A DNA stretch of 64,000 bases, from positions 48,486,967 through 48,550,966 of the forward strand of contig NC_012870.2 of the NCBI RefSeq assembly GCF_000003195.3, read 5' to 3'. Position 1 is the stretch's first letter; each line of letters starts with the position of its first letter. The position numbers and the translations under genes were made by a program. Below are positions 20,902-32,184 of this stretch, piece after piece. The notes beneath the pieces were generated by a model. That model did not search any database and had not been told where the DNA came from. It saw nothing but the letters and a program-made list of their open reading frames with translations. This DNA comes from Sorghum bicolor (Eukaryota > Streptophyta > Magnoliopsida > Poales > Poaceae).

Positions 20902-21938
20902 TGTCGGTGTTTTCCCCGCCGGGGGTCACACCAACGAGTAAATTTGTATGCGTGCTCCCTTTCCCAGATGGTGATGCAAGAAGACATAGAGATTTATCCT
21001 GGTTCGGGCAAGAGAAGGCCCTACGTCCAGCGGGGGGGAGAGAGTTTGTATTATCTTGCACCGAAGTGCTTGTACAGGGGTAAATACAAGCGTGGTATGA
21101 AGTGGGTGAGTTCTACTGCGTATGGGTGTTGTCTTTTCTTCTCGTTCTATTCCTGAGTCCCCCCTTTTATAGTTCCAAGGAGTGACTCAGGGTACATGTA
21201 TAGATGTCAGAGTAGGGGTCGATAGCAGCATGGAGCGCTGACCTACTCGAGGCTTCCGTACCGGCATGGCTTCGAGCTGTCCCGTCTTAATAGCCTGGTG
21301 ATGATTACACGTGCCCCTGCATTCTGCTCTATGCGCCGTCTTGTGCTGGCTCGACGGATGCACGCTTGTACGATCCGGCGGCAAATTCGGAGGAGTGGTT
21401 GGGATGTAGTCAGTCGACGCCCAATCCGTCCCCTGGAAGGATCCCTGTCTGGTCGAGGGTCAGATGCCGTACATTATGCTAATATCCGGAGCGCTGACTT
21501 TAGACGTCTCGAGGGGGTCCCGATGAGACGTCCCATCCTTGTTTCCCGCGCCCTGTCATGCCCTGGGTCGTTCGGCGGGAAGGCTGCAAAAAGATCGATG
21601 GGACGGAAGCCTGTTCCCTATCACGCCTCCCGTGACCTGCGTGTTAGATGGGGAAGCGTCAGGCGCATTTAATGCTCCGACCCACGTGCGTGCGTCAGGC
21701 GGCGGGCGGCGTCCTTGCGCTCGACACCCCCCGGTTCGCGTGAGCCTGTTCCGTATTCGACGGTATCCAGCGCTCGACGCCAGATCGATTCGCTCGACGC
21801 TATTTCCGTCTTCGAGGTTGCGGTCGTTGGTGGCGGCGCATACGTAAGACTAGAGCGTCGAATTGAGGGCCTCGACCTGCGTACGGGCAATCTCATAATG
21901 CGCATCGCTGAGGGTACCCCTTACCGATACCCTCGACA
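20902..21938 (-). repeat. 5' LTR of element A
   Basis: 1037 bases, same ends as 7620-8656. The minus-strand TATA box is CTATAAAAGG (plus 21163-21172). Differences from the other LTR include CCCGCC/CCCGCCC, GATTACACG/GATTACGCG and CACGTGCGTGCG/CGCGTGCGCGCG; many are C/T or G/A changes at CG. Confidence 0.95.
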
Positions 21939-21954
21939 ATATATATATATATAT
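21939..21954. repeat. Remaining part of the (TA)n tract with the right target duplication
   Basis: ATATATATATATATAT. Its first five bases are the right-hand target site duplication of element A, matching 7615-7619. Confidence 0.9.
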
Positions 21955-22357
21955 CATGATGGTTATTTTGCTGCATTAAGTTATATTAGTTGATTGATAC
22001 CATTGATGTATTTCTATTCCTTGAAGTACCACCTATCTACTTACCTTGTCCTACATAGTATAGGTTCAGAGTTGTTGCTTAGCTTGCTTAGCACGGTAGA
22101 AGTCGGGTGATTCCCTGTCACCTGTGAGATATAGGTGGATACCACAAGGCTAGCTGTATGTTGCTATCATGAGAAATAACCAAGTGTTGGGAAGTAAGCT
22201 GAGACCGGTGTTGGCAAATATTATTGCACACCGGCTAGAGTAATTAAGATGTGACAAGTATCTAGAAATGGTGGCGCCTAACCAGGGCTGCTTAAATGCA
22301 AGCCTGAGTTGTTACTAGGATAGGGTGTCAGGCTACCCTGAGCAACAGCTCCAGAAA
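21955..22357 (+). mobile_element. Family X LTR, second part (X1 continued)
   Basis: CACGGTAGAAGTCGGGTGAT and CCTGTCACCTG..GATATAGGTGGA (about 22097-22140) match the reverse complement of X2 near 39195-39265 in the same order, after CTTGTCC..TA.GTATAGGTTCAG. This shows that 4977-7394 and this piece are one LTR split by element A. About 1.2 kb expected from X2 is missing at the right. Confidence 0.7.
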
Positions 22358-24024
22358 TGTTAAGCAACGCTAAACTCTAGTGATGACGCAAGATGTACCA
22401 GGGTAACTCTGCAAGCGCACAGATACTAATGTAGCACTTCGACCATGGTGAGTATCTACGGTGTCGTAATTTATAGTTCGTCCAAGGGAAAGCGTGCTAG
22501 AGGAGATAGCAAGGAAAGGAAATCCTATCTCAGCTAGGATCAACGAAGGTAGCGAGGTAATGAAGATGTACAGGAAGGTTGATGTGGTTCTGAATAACTC
22601 TAAGATAACTAGTGTAGTGTAGCTAGGTGGGAGGACAACGAGTGAGAAAAGACTCCTATGACTCTAACTTTACTCCTACGGACCAATCTAATCTAGTAGC
22701 GGACACACACTAACGTCGCTAAACTTAACTACTTGTTTGCTAGAAGTCGACTGCAATAGGAGGACGAAACTCCTATCCAAGCGGACTCGTTTCTTATGGG
22801 CGCCTACAGACCGTACCCGACGTGAATAGAACCTATTGGGAAGCAGAGGCCTGTCACACTTTGCCGCCGCCCACTATCACATTTGATACGGTGGTATTCA
22901 AGGGTAGGCATTAGCCTAAGCACCACGCCTATGCTAACTCCTACTACTCAAACTAAGTATACGACCTAGTCCAAGCACCGTGTTACCAGCAGAGAAAACA
23001 ACCCAAGCACTTAGGACTAACTTAGCTAGTATATGACTACCACAAGATAGATTAGGACAAGACAATAGAATATTGCACTAAGTAAATACTGAAGGTAAAT
23101 ACTTAGAAAAGTAAAGGAAAAGTAAATATATTAAATACTCAAAGTCTTACAAGAGAAAAGGTAAAGAGGGATACCAGACTCTTTAGAAGACGACACAGAG
23201 ACTCCGAGCTTCGCTTGACTCAACTCCCACACTAGACTAACACTGACACTTACAACTGGAAAGCTAGAGCTAACTTGAAAACACACACACACTAAGAGGG
23301 TGGATGCAACCTCTATTTATAGGGGAAGTAGAGGGGGTGCCACGTCAGCGATCCATGTGCTTCCCACTTTTCCACCCTTGGATAAACCGTCATTAGAACT
23401 GCCTTAGATGGATGTCCAAGATCATTTGCACATGTTGCCAAAGTCGGTGGAGTGTAACCAACCTTGAGTTGGTCCATATCACAGGTCGGTCGACCTGGTA
23501 CTTGTGAGGTGGGGCCACCTTGAGCCTTCTAGAAGGTCCTGGAGGTCGGTGGAGTGGAGCTGACAGGTGGGTCCCACCATGGCCCGGTCGGTCGACCAAG
23601 GTTTGGTGAGGTGAGGCCACTAGCCTTGCTCCATTTCTGTCCCCATCTGTCATGGAGTGCAACATATGTTCCTATCTGGTTTGGTTCTTCTGGTGGGTCC
23701 ATGTATCCTTGTACCTCCATCTTTCACCCTCGAACAGAAACACAAATGTGATCTGAGGGTCGAGATGGACTTGGATGTGTTGTCTTAGGATCCTAGAATT
23801 GATCTAGCACCTAGACCACCCCAAGTGTAGGTTGGCCGACCGGGCCTTGGTGGGTCTAGGGGCTCATTTTCTCCCAAATGTAAGTGTTCCTATATCCAAA
23901 TACTTAGAGCACAAGTGGAACCTCTTAGTGATAAAAGATGCCTATGCTATGCCATTCTTCCACTATTTTTGGCCTGTTGACGGTGTTTTCATGTGTGGAT
24001 TTTATAGCTTATCCACCGTCAACA
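22358..24024 (-). mobile_element. LTR of family E
   Basis: On the plus strand it runs from TGTTAAGCAACGC to CCACCGTCAACA, so the minus-strand LTR starts TGTTGACGGTGGATAAG, close to the start of the B LTR (TGTTGACGGTCC). It shares GCAAGCGCACAGAT with B. A minus-strand TATA box CTATAAATAGAG lies at 23311-23322. Neither a primer binding site nor a clear polypurine tract flanks it, and 5-base flanks (AGAAA, ACCGG) do not match, so it is a rearranged single LTR. Confidence 0.6.
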
Positions 24025-24700
24025 ACCGGGAAGAGCCTTATGGGGGTGTTGGACCATAGTGGTTCTATCTGTGTCGATTAAGGAGCCCGAGTGCAAAGCC
24101 ATCGTTCCTATCAATGAACCTACCCCTCTTGCCACCATTCCACCAAAGCCATGCAACTGTGGAAGCTCTTACTATGCCTAGCCTGTTCTCACCGCGCCAT
24201 CTAAGCCTCCCCTCTTGGAAGGAGCTCCACCGAAGGGCCACATCATCGCTTTACCTACAGGGAAAAAGAATCATGCCACCAAAGTACAATGAGGTGCTCT
24301 TGGGAGTGAAGACCAACAAGAGCGGAGAAATCATCTGCGCCAAGTACAACACTAGAGAACGTACTTACTTCGAGGGAGTCCATGCTCACCCGACCAAGGT
24401 CAAGTTCATCCCTCTGAAGGAAGCTCCCAAGCACGCCACGATTGCATCTGAGACTCCACGCAAACACCATAAGACTATGGTAGATCTAGAGAAGGAGCTA
24501 GTAGAACAACACACTATCATCGCCTTATTAGAAGCCTACCAGTGTGTTTAGAGTTGATGCATTAGCCACACCGATAAAAGGGTGTTCAAGCAAGAGCATA
24601 ACTCCACTGTCGTAATTGAGAGGGTGAAAGCCTTAGAGCACCCTGGAAAGTAGGGGCAATTTATCTTAGCATCTGATAGGGCGAGTGAGTGAGTTAGATT
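24025..24700 (+). pseudogene. Unrecognised coding remnant
   Basis: Two overlapping plus-strand frames look partly coding. One runs 24114-24551 (stop TAG) and its second half reads GVKTNKSGEIICAKYNTRE and KVKFIPLKEAPKHATI, then a charged LEKELVEQHTIIALLEAY end. The other frame (about 24088-24290) reads EPECKAIVPINEPTPLATIP, then a stop, then PPLLEGAPPKGHIIALPTG. The switch near 24270 suggests one gene with a frameshift. I do not recognise the family. Its position between LTR fragments suggests a retrotransposon internal region. Confidence 0.35.
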
Positions 24701-26153
24701 AAAGTTTGTTTAATTTAAAGTTTGCATTTGTAATAATAGCCCTACATGAGGATGAAATAAAATTATTATTAGATATGTTTTGTCTCTTTTGTCTCCACCA
24801 TGTTGTGAACGAAGGATAATAGGAAACAAGTGTGAGGGAGACGCCCGACGATAAAAACGAACAAATTTTTGTGCAACAATTATAATATTTGAGAAGATAT
24901 GACATGAAGACCGCGTTCGGCGAAGATGACCCCGAGGGCGGCCACCCAGCTCCCTTGGGCGCCCGCCCAAGCGGTGGGACCACCTGGTTCCCGTTTTGGA
25001 CCATGGTCAGATATGATTTCTTTATGTTACAAATTTTTATTATGATCACGTTGTTTGGATTCAGAATGAAATATCTTGAATTAAATTACCTCATATATAT
25101 ATTGAGAAGATATTTTATTTTAATCATGACCACAAGATAGACTCACACCATGATAATTCCTGGGAATTCTAGTTGCTGTTGGGAACTTTTACTATAGGGA
25201 CCCCATATCACTTAAGTTGTTGTGGAAAGAGAGATAGTATGAATTATGAGAACTTGATTTCTGATGTCTAGTCATTTGGAGAATTTCTTTTCAAAAATCT
25301 GAAAACTATTAGCTAAACTTCTCCTCTATAGCAAGAGTTAATATCCTACTAGAGCCATGCGTGATACATATAAACTAGCTCATAAGCTACTTGTTTTGTA
25401 TTGAGTTTTGTCAAACCTTGCTGACCTGTGTTGAGAGGATTATCATGCTCCCAAGATCAAGATCACGTACACCCACATATATCTACCGTTCCTACACTAG
25501 GAATGCACACAAACATGCCTTTTCATCCACAAAATGTTTTACTCCTACGCTGAGAGAAAACACAAAAAGAGTCTTGAGAGGAATAATTGCTCTAAGTCTT
25601 TATTAATATTTCCTGATTACAGAAAGAGATATGTGGCTATGCAAAATAAAGTATTGAAAAAATAGGACAAGTGTTAGAGAAGAATGAAAAAGAAGAATAA
25701 AAGAAGATAGCCCATACCCTCCTTTTGCAAAGATTATCAATGTTCCAAAGAAAGAAAGACATTCAGCAAAGAGAAAAGTAGAATTAGGATTAGCCACTAT
25801 AATTTCCACACACATGCACTTCTTGATCTAAGAGTTTGCTATTCTCCTCCATGGATCCGAGTTTTGACTTAGCAATATATACAAGGAAAGTATGCTATTT
25901 CCTTGAATTACCTTCAACTCCATATAAGCCTTTATAGAAGAGGATGCATATGAGGCATACATGATACATGCCTTGGTGAGTTCTACAAATACCGCTTACA
26001 AATACCACTTACAAGCTAAGTTTTTCTGTAAAAATATGAAACTCCAAGTGATAGGACTGAAGGAAAAGGGAACTCTATTTTGTAATATTCCATCATCCAC
26101 TTCTCAAAGTTTTGTGGTAGACACTTTAAATCAAGCAGTGTAGGTATGACTAG
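24701..26153. other. Non-coding, element-like sequence
   Basis: No gene recognised. A segment at about 24900-25000 (GGGCGCCCGCCCAAGCGG) resembles the GGGCGCCC-rich part of the B-type LTRs at 28930 and 35020. The rest is AT-rich with short frames on both strands and no conserved motif. Confidence 0.4.
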
Positions 26154-27743
26154 TGTAATACCCGATTTTAAGGACAGATATGCACCATATGTGAGTTTTA
26201 GAAATCAAACCTCACATATAGCTAAAAATAAGGGGTAATATCAAAAGACAATACATAAATATATAACGTACTTATTATAAAAGAGATAACCTTTGATAGC
26301 AAACATCGGATAGACAACTCCAAACTTCGGGTATTAACTTCACTCTACAGGATCCAACTGACTGGTTGATCACAAGCCCAACACTCCTCCTGAAGTATGG
26401 GGGAAATAGCAAGAGTGAGTCCACGTTGAACTCCACAAGTATAGCAACTAGATTGTATAGCTCCCACAATCTCATGATCAATGTGACATAAATAATGTAA
26501 AGCATTAAACAATAAACAATGAGTGTTTTAACACAACAAGAATCATCACCCTTAATGCAAGAATCCCCAAGGTCGCTCTTGACTGTGAGCACGGCTAGTA
26601 TACCAGTTTTAAACACTCTGCAGAGGTTGTACATCTTTACCTATGAGTCATGATTTACCCTTTCGACCGAGGTGATCAGCCTCTTAACCCACTACCAAGG
26701 AAGGTCGGCAGGGATCACTATGAAGTCTTTCAAAGGTTCGTCTAACAAGTTAGGGCCGCTTGGTTTCATTAGTCAGTCCGTGTGATCCACCCGCAGGAAT
26801 CCACGGTCTGCTATTCCCCAATTGCGCCACATGGGTAACCGCTAATGAGCAGAAAAGTTACTCATACTTAACTAAAGCCAGAGCCATTATAGCCCTCATG
26901 GTTGCACTGTTGTCCCGGTTATCACTTATAGATAAATCATCAGGTTGCTAAAAATTCATTTTTATCATTTGTTGTTTTAACATTAATCACATCACAAGAT
27001 CATGGTCACAGAAAGAAAACCCAAATGCTATACTTGCCTTAATCCACATACTCTTGCCGATCTTGCTAGATCTGCTAGTCTTTCTTGTTGCCAAGGCTCT
27101 GATCTTGATCACTGAAGCACTCTTGATCACCACGAATTGTTCACCGACTAAACTCGATCATTGATCACCAACACAAACATCAGAGACAACATACACGAAG
27201 CAAACAAGGCTACAATTAGAATAGTACACCAATCACATAAAAACAGTATGAAAAGTTTATAAAATGATTCTACGCATTGCTACGATTTCATAGACGTAAA
27301 GATCATAAAAATCGGAGTTAAAACGAAGAAGATATAAATTTTCTAAGATTTTCTATAGGAAAGTAATTAATTAAATAGGGTCACAAAATAAAAAAGAGTC
27401 AAATTAGTACAACAGTGAGACTATCATGTAGAGCTCATTACTACGAATCCAACACAATTTGAATGGGTCAAAACGGAATTAAAATGAATATTTTATGGCC
27501 AAAACAAAGTCAGTAGCAATTCTGTAAATTTGTGAAAACGTATTTGGAGTAGTGCTGGGCCGGTTTACGTTTTCCGAAACAAATAGCGTAAACCAGATAG
27601 ACGCTTTGGACTGCAGGTTCATCTGGAAATACTTCAAGGGCTCTTTAACAAAATTCCAGGCCGAAAGGGTATCGGCCACCGTGAGCCGTTGGATCTCACG
27701 CGGATGGCTCGGATTAGATCAAGGTAAAGTGAGGGAGGATCCT
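26154..27743 (+). mobile_element. LTR of family D, copy 1
   Basis: It starts TGTAATACCCGATTTTAAGG and matches 57413-58564 in order along at least 1.1 kb: CTTCACTC.ACAGGATCCAAC, GCAAGAGTGAGTCCA, GCACGGCTAGTATACCAG, GTCGGCAGGGATCACTATG and CTACGAT..CGGAGTT. D1 extends beyond the point where copy 2 is interrupted (after CGGAGT). It ends where the element B LTR begins at 27744. The type (copia or gypsy) is not determined because no coding part is present. Confidence 0.7.
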
Positions 27744-29236
27744 TGTTGACACTTGCTAACACCACATAGATACTAGGTTGTCATCCCTAGCATGGCACTA
27801 GAGTGTAGTATTTATGCATATGAAGGCTCTCTAGAAAATAATCTATTTTAACCGCAAGCGTACAGATAAAATACCTCATTGTAGCATTTCACTAGGAAAA
27901 GTATTCCGGGTATCGTTATTTATATTTTGCTTAAGAGAACGGCGAAAGTGAAAACAGAGGTAAAATCTATCAAGGCATAGACTAGAGATAAACTTGTAAT
28001 AACATGATTACTAATGAGAAACTCGTCACACAGTCACTTGCTTTAGCAGGGAGTAAGCCATAATAATAAAGATAATGAAATATAAGCTCATGGGTAAATA
28101 ACACAGCGATTAGAAATAGACTACTCCACATAAACATAAGGTGACGTCGGATTAGCTAGAGAATGGATTCTAAGTATCTACTATCTACTAAGTCACAATC
28201 TAGGCATCTACAAGATCATATATAGCACAAAAGATTATTTATTCGTTTATGAGGAACATTGTTAAAGTAAATCAGAACATAGCAAGACTTACTTCGCAAT
28301 ACAAATTCTACCTGTCCTACTGACGGAGGGTGGACTATATAAGAATCAACGAAGCTGTCACCATCGCGAACTACCACACGACCCGACCAATAGGATACAT
28401 TTGTAGGTAAATAATATCAAAGCACCACGTCCACATATGATCTACCACTTAGCTCCCTCGAGTCAAGAGCTAAGCGCTTTACAAACTTATACATGAACTC
28501 ATTATCAATCATAACTATATCAATTATAGAACTAGAGCAAACTAAGAACATAATAAATAGAGACATAATGCAATTAGAATAAAGTAGTAGAGAAAGATAT
28601 GAAATAATACCAATCTTTATTGATGAAGATCCGAAATCCAGAGCGTAATGCTCTACTTCTCTAATTCTATCTAATCAATCCTATAGAACTTGAAGGAATT
28701 GTGAGTAGCTAATTCTAATTCTCTGCGGGAGAGAACTTCCTAAACCCTAACTTTGATGGCTTCCTCTGATAATGATTTCTCCTCACCCTGGGGTGGAGAG
28801 GCCTTGCTTATATAGCCCCCTCAAATGAATGTGGGCCGTCGGATCAAACCGACCTTAATCGCACGGTTTTTCTTGAAGATTAGAGGCGGTGGAGCACGAT
28901 CCGCGTGACCTGGCCTAATTGGCCATTGATACTGGGCGAGTGCCCAAGGGGGTTGGGCGGGCGTCCTGCCCCCGGCCCCGTCTGGCCTCCCGTTCGCTCT
29001 CGTGGCTTCTGGACTCTTCTAGGTTGAGGAAAATTGCGCGACACGTAATTATCTCGTTGTAAACCTGACGTGTGGGCCTTCTCTCCATATTTTTTGATAA
29101 CCCACTACAGAAATAGACAAACACCAAAACTCGTGGAATTCTGTCAGATAAAACCCTAATTCTAGGTGTTTGGTGCATATTGATCCTTTTCTATGTTTAG
29201 TTGACGGTTGAATTTGGCACTTAAGGACCGTTAACA
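27744..29236 (-). repeat. 3'-side LTR of element B
   Basis: 1493 bases; minus-strand ends TGTTAACGG and GTGTCAACA. Same subfamily as the fragment at 3949-4976. TATA candidate on the minus strand CTATATAAGC near 28808-28817. Region 28925-28985 is GC-rich (GGGCGGGCG). Confidence 0.8.
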
Positions 29237-29258
29237 AACTCCCCCAAGCTTTCCCTTT
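29237..29258 (-). promoter_or_regulatory. Polypurine tract of element B
   Basis: Minus-strand GGGAAAGCTTGGGGGAGTT stands directly before the LTR start at 29236. AGCTTGGGGGA also occurs before the element C LTR near 36124-36137. Confidence 0.7.
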
Positions 29259-30624
29259 GCTCGTCCCTGAGCAAACAGCTAAACTCAAATGGATCAGGAG
29301 TTGCTTCGATGTTTTCTTTCCTGATAGGCACACATGCTTTCATGGAGCTTAGTACCTGCACTTAAGTCTTAAGTAATTGAAAGACAAAATAATTAAGTCA
29401 AACACTATTCCTCCTGTCTATACTTCACCTTTGTTCTGGAGTTTTGCATACGTTTTCAAAAATAAAGCTCAGAGTTCCCAGCTATGATACTCTCAAATCT
29501 CTCTATATATGGTATTTGTGGATCCTTACAAAAAATGTCACTTACCTATAACTAAGGGAATGTTTATGTGGAGCTCATAGGTGTGAAAAACAACTCATAC
29601 ATATGTTGTCTAATCGAGCCATGGATCCGAAGGAACTCAACATATAATTAAATCAAGATGTGCATGTGTGGTGGAGTAAATGATAGTAATGGTGAAAATA
29701 TATAAGTAATGATAAAACTTCTCATTGCTCCTTATATTGCTATCTCTCCTCTCTTTGATCTTTGCTTTGGGAGAGCATGAGCTATCTTTTTCTTTTCTCT
29801 CTTTTTTTCAGGTGGGTAGCAAATACCCCTAATTCTACTGTCGGACACTTGTCCATTTTTTCCGCTCAAGTGGGCATCTTTGTACCCCTAATTCTACTCT
29901 GGACACTTCTCCATTTTTACCTCTCATCTCACTCTTTTTCTATCTTTTTTGAGGTTCCGGGCACTTGCCCCTTTTTATTTCCTCGCATATTTTTGCATAA
30001 CCCATGCCTCTTCTGCATTGAATCTTTTTGGAGAGAGAGAGAATAACAACACTTGGGACAGTGAGTGATAATATTTTTAGTAATTTTAATGAATGGTGGT
30101 GGATGGTGTAGTGGATGTGCGCAAGTGAATATCTTGATTTAACCACATGAAAAGCTCCTAAGGGTCTACATAGCTCCATCAAACTCAATGTGAATATAAG
30201 TAGCAAAAGATGTTATAGCAAGTATGGCTGTGGTAGGAATTTTGTCATGCTAGGAACTCATCATGTGATTTGCACGTTTTCAAAATAAATCTCCAGGACT
30301 TAGTGTAGTAAGAACAAGATAAATAGCAGCTCAAACTTTATATCATGCCTTTCTCTTACCTAGACTTTACTTTTAGGTTCATACTTCCATAGATATTAAA
30401 TTTTAAGTTTTAGCAATTCTTGGGAGAACTCTAATATGAAAGCTAGGTACTTGAAAGTAAGTAAACGGAGCAACTATTCATCATTTCCATCATGCATCTT
30501 TTTGTTTTTTTTTGAAATATTAAAAACAGAAAAATAAATAAGAAAAACAAATAAAAACTTACTCGGTAAAATGGGGAGGAACTCCCCCAAGCTGGATGTT
30601 GTTGTGTCGGTCCTACTCAATGTT
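29259..30624 (-). other. 3' untranslated internal part of element B
   Basis: No coding sequence recognised. T-rich stretches and a repeated phrase (CCCCTAATTCTACT..GGACACTT..CCATTTTT at 29827-29860 and 29886-29917) are seen. CTCCCCCAAGCTGGATG near 30582-30598 is a second polypurine-like string on the minus strand. Confidence 0.5.
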
Positions 30625-32184
30625 CTAGAATTGCATCATAGTGGTGATGTTGTCGTTCATCGTCGTGGTGTCTTGCCTCAGTCCTTGTACTGCAGCGGCG
30701 TGGTCCTGGTTCCACTTTTGTTGCTGTTCTAGGAGTCGTCCATGTTCTGCTTGCCTATCTTGGATGGCGAGAAGGGTGTTGTCAGTGCGGTTGAAGAAGG
30801 TGTCGGCCTCTTGGTAGTAGTCGTCGGAGAACACATAGGAGGCGTCGGAGTACCTTCCTGCATCAAATTAGGGCTGGGGCCTAGACCCTGAAGCTCCAAA
30901 TGGTTTAGTGGAGTATCTGCCTATATGGAAAGGTGGGTTCGCCCACTGGTGATCTGGGCCTTCTGGCCACGTCTCTTGTGTTGGCTCCTACGGCTGAGCA
31001 TGTTGAACCCACGGGTCCCGAAGAACTCAGGGGTTGTAGTTGTGATAATGCAGGTGCGCTGCTTCTTCCGGCCCAGGATCAGCTCCATACTAGGTGCGTT
31101 CTTGATGGGTGGTCATCCTTTCGGATGCCACTCACTGTGGAGCTCTATGGTTTACCGGTGCCACTGCAGTCTCAATCAAATAATTTTGAACGACATAGAG
31201 GCCAAGGTTCGGGTTAGGTAACCGAATCTTGCCTTTATTATCGTACAACATATACATTACGTTCCCTTCTTTTTTTAGCATCCGAGCTTGTATAAATGTG
31301 TCATGGCCATGATAAATTCGTAACTCGTCAATTAATTCCAATGACAAATTTTCTAGCAAGTGGAGACTAGAGGCTAGACGAGTGATGAGTGAAGTACAAC
31401 CGACCGGTCCCTGGAGACTGGGTATACTAAGCCAATGAGAAACCAAAAGAGTAACAGGTGCATCGGGTGTTTTATTTATAGTAGCATAAAGAAGTTGCAA
31501 ATCTCCCACTCTGACTTTTCTAATATCATCGCGGTGGAAAATGTTATACCCGAGCCATTTGTGGAACATCTAGATAGTAGGATGTTCCATGTCACTAGTT
31601 CGGGCTTGAACATAATATTCATCCCTAGAAATCTCCCTCCAGAACTGGTGCCTCTCAAAATTCGGCAAGTCGTAATCAATGGATGCATCTTTGAAGAGAA
31701 ACTAAGATGGTCGCTCAGTTCTCTCCAAGACAACATAATGTCCTGTTTGAACATCCGAAAAGCGATCCCCCTCATAATTTTGCAAAGTGCAGAGAAATTC
31801 AATAGTGAGAAGACGGGAACCCAGCTCAGTTATGTCCCAAAAGTTTGTCCATCCCACCATCTGGAAAATCAAGTCAAATTCGGTATCCATACCTGTTTCT
31901 TGCAGCAGGATAGGATCGAGAGTGGGGGTGTGAATGAACTCCCTGTTCTTCAGCTGCTGGAGAACTTCCTTCTCCCTGCGGGTCTTCAGTCTAAGGTCTC
32001 CTGTCTTGAGGATAACCTTGACTCGTGTACCAGACGAAGACGATGGAGCTTGCGGGGGCGTTGGGTCGATGCTCATCTCTGATTGGTGCGAGGAGAGTCG
32101 GGATGAACTCCTCGTACCCATGTTCTTGAGGGCCTTGCCCGCGCTCTTCATCTTCTTCAACATCCTACAGAAAAATAGACACAA
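30625..32184 (-). pseudogene. ATHILA ORF-1-like gene of element B
   Basis: The minus-strand reading starts near 32163 (MLKKMKSAGKALKNMG) after a TTTTTCTGTAG acceptor-like site, and ends with TTTMMQF at 30625. Homology-like text continues through several frames: LVGWTNFWDI-type segment (QMVGWTNFWDITELGSRLLT), TWNILLSRC, LVSHWLSIPS, LHLLENLSLELI, and a C-terminal coiled part RQAEHGRLLEQQQKW. Frame changes near 31780-31700 and 31570-31480 and stops between 31130 and 30840 break it. The family occupies the env position in Athila elements; its function is unknown. Direct neighbour of gag, which is abnormal because pol should lie between. Confidence 0.65.

Larger units (their letters stand above)
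7620..21938 (-). mobile_element. Complete Ty3/gypsy LTR retrotransposon, Tat lineage (element A)
   Basis: A 14,319-base element bounded by two 1037-base LTRs that start TGTCGG and end CGACA. It is flanked by a perfect 5-base target duplication ATATA (7615-7619 and 21939-21943). On the minus strand the order is 5' LTR, primer binding site, gag-protease-RT-RNase H-second RNase H-integrase, polypurine tract, 3' LTR. A second RNase H domain and an extra gene downstream of pol are known marks of the Tat lineage (Grande, RIRE2 and Retand type elements). Here the extra gene is on the opposite strand. By eye the LTRs differ at roughly 20-25 positions, about 2 percent, so the insertion is fairly recent. 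Confidence 0.95.

Noticed and set aside
20844..20987. Extension of the Gag frame upstream of 20843
   Set aside because: It runs back through the primer binding site into the LTR; ATG 20843 is the first start after the primer site.
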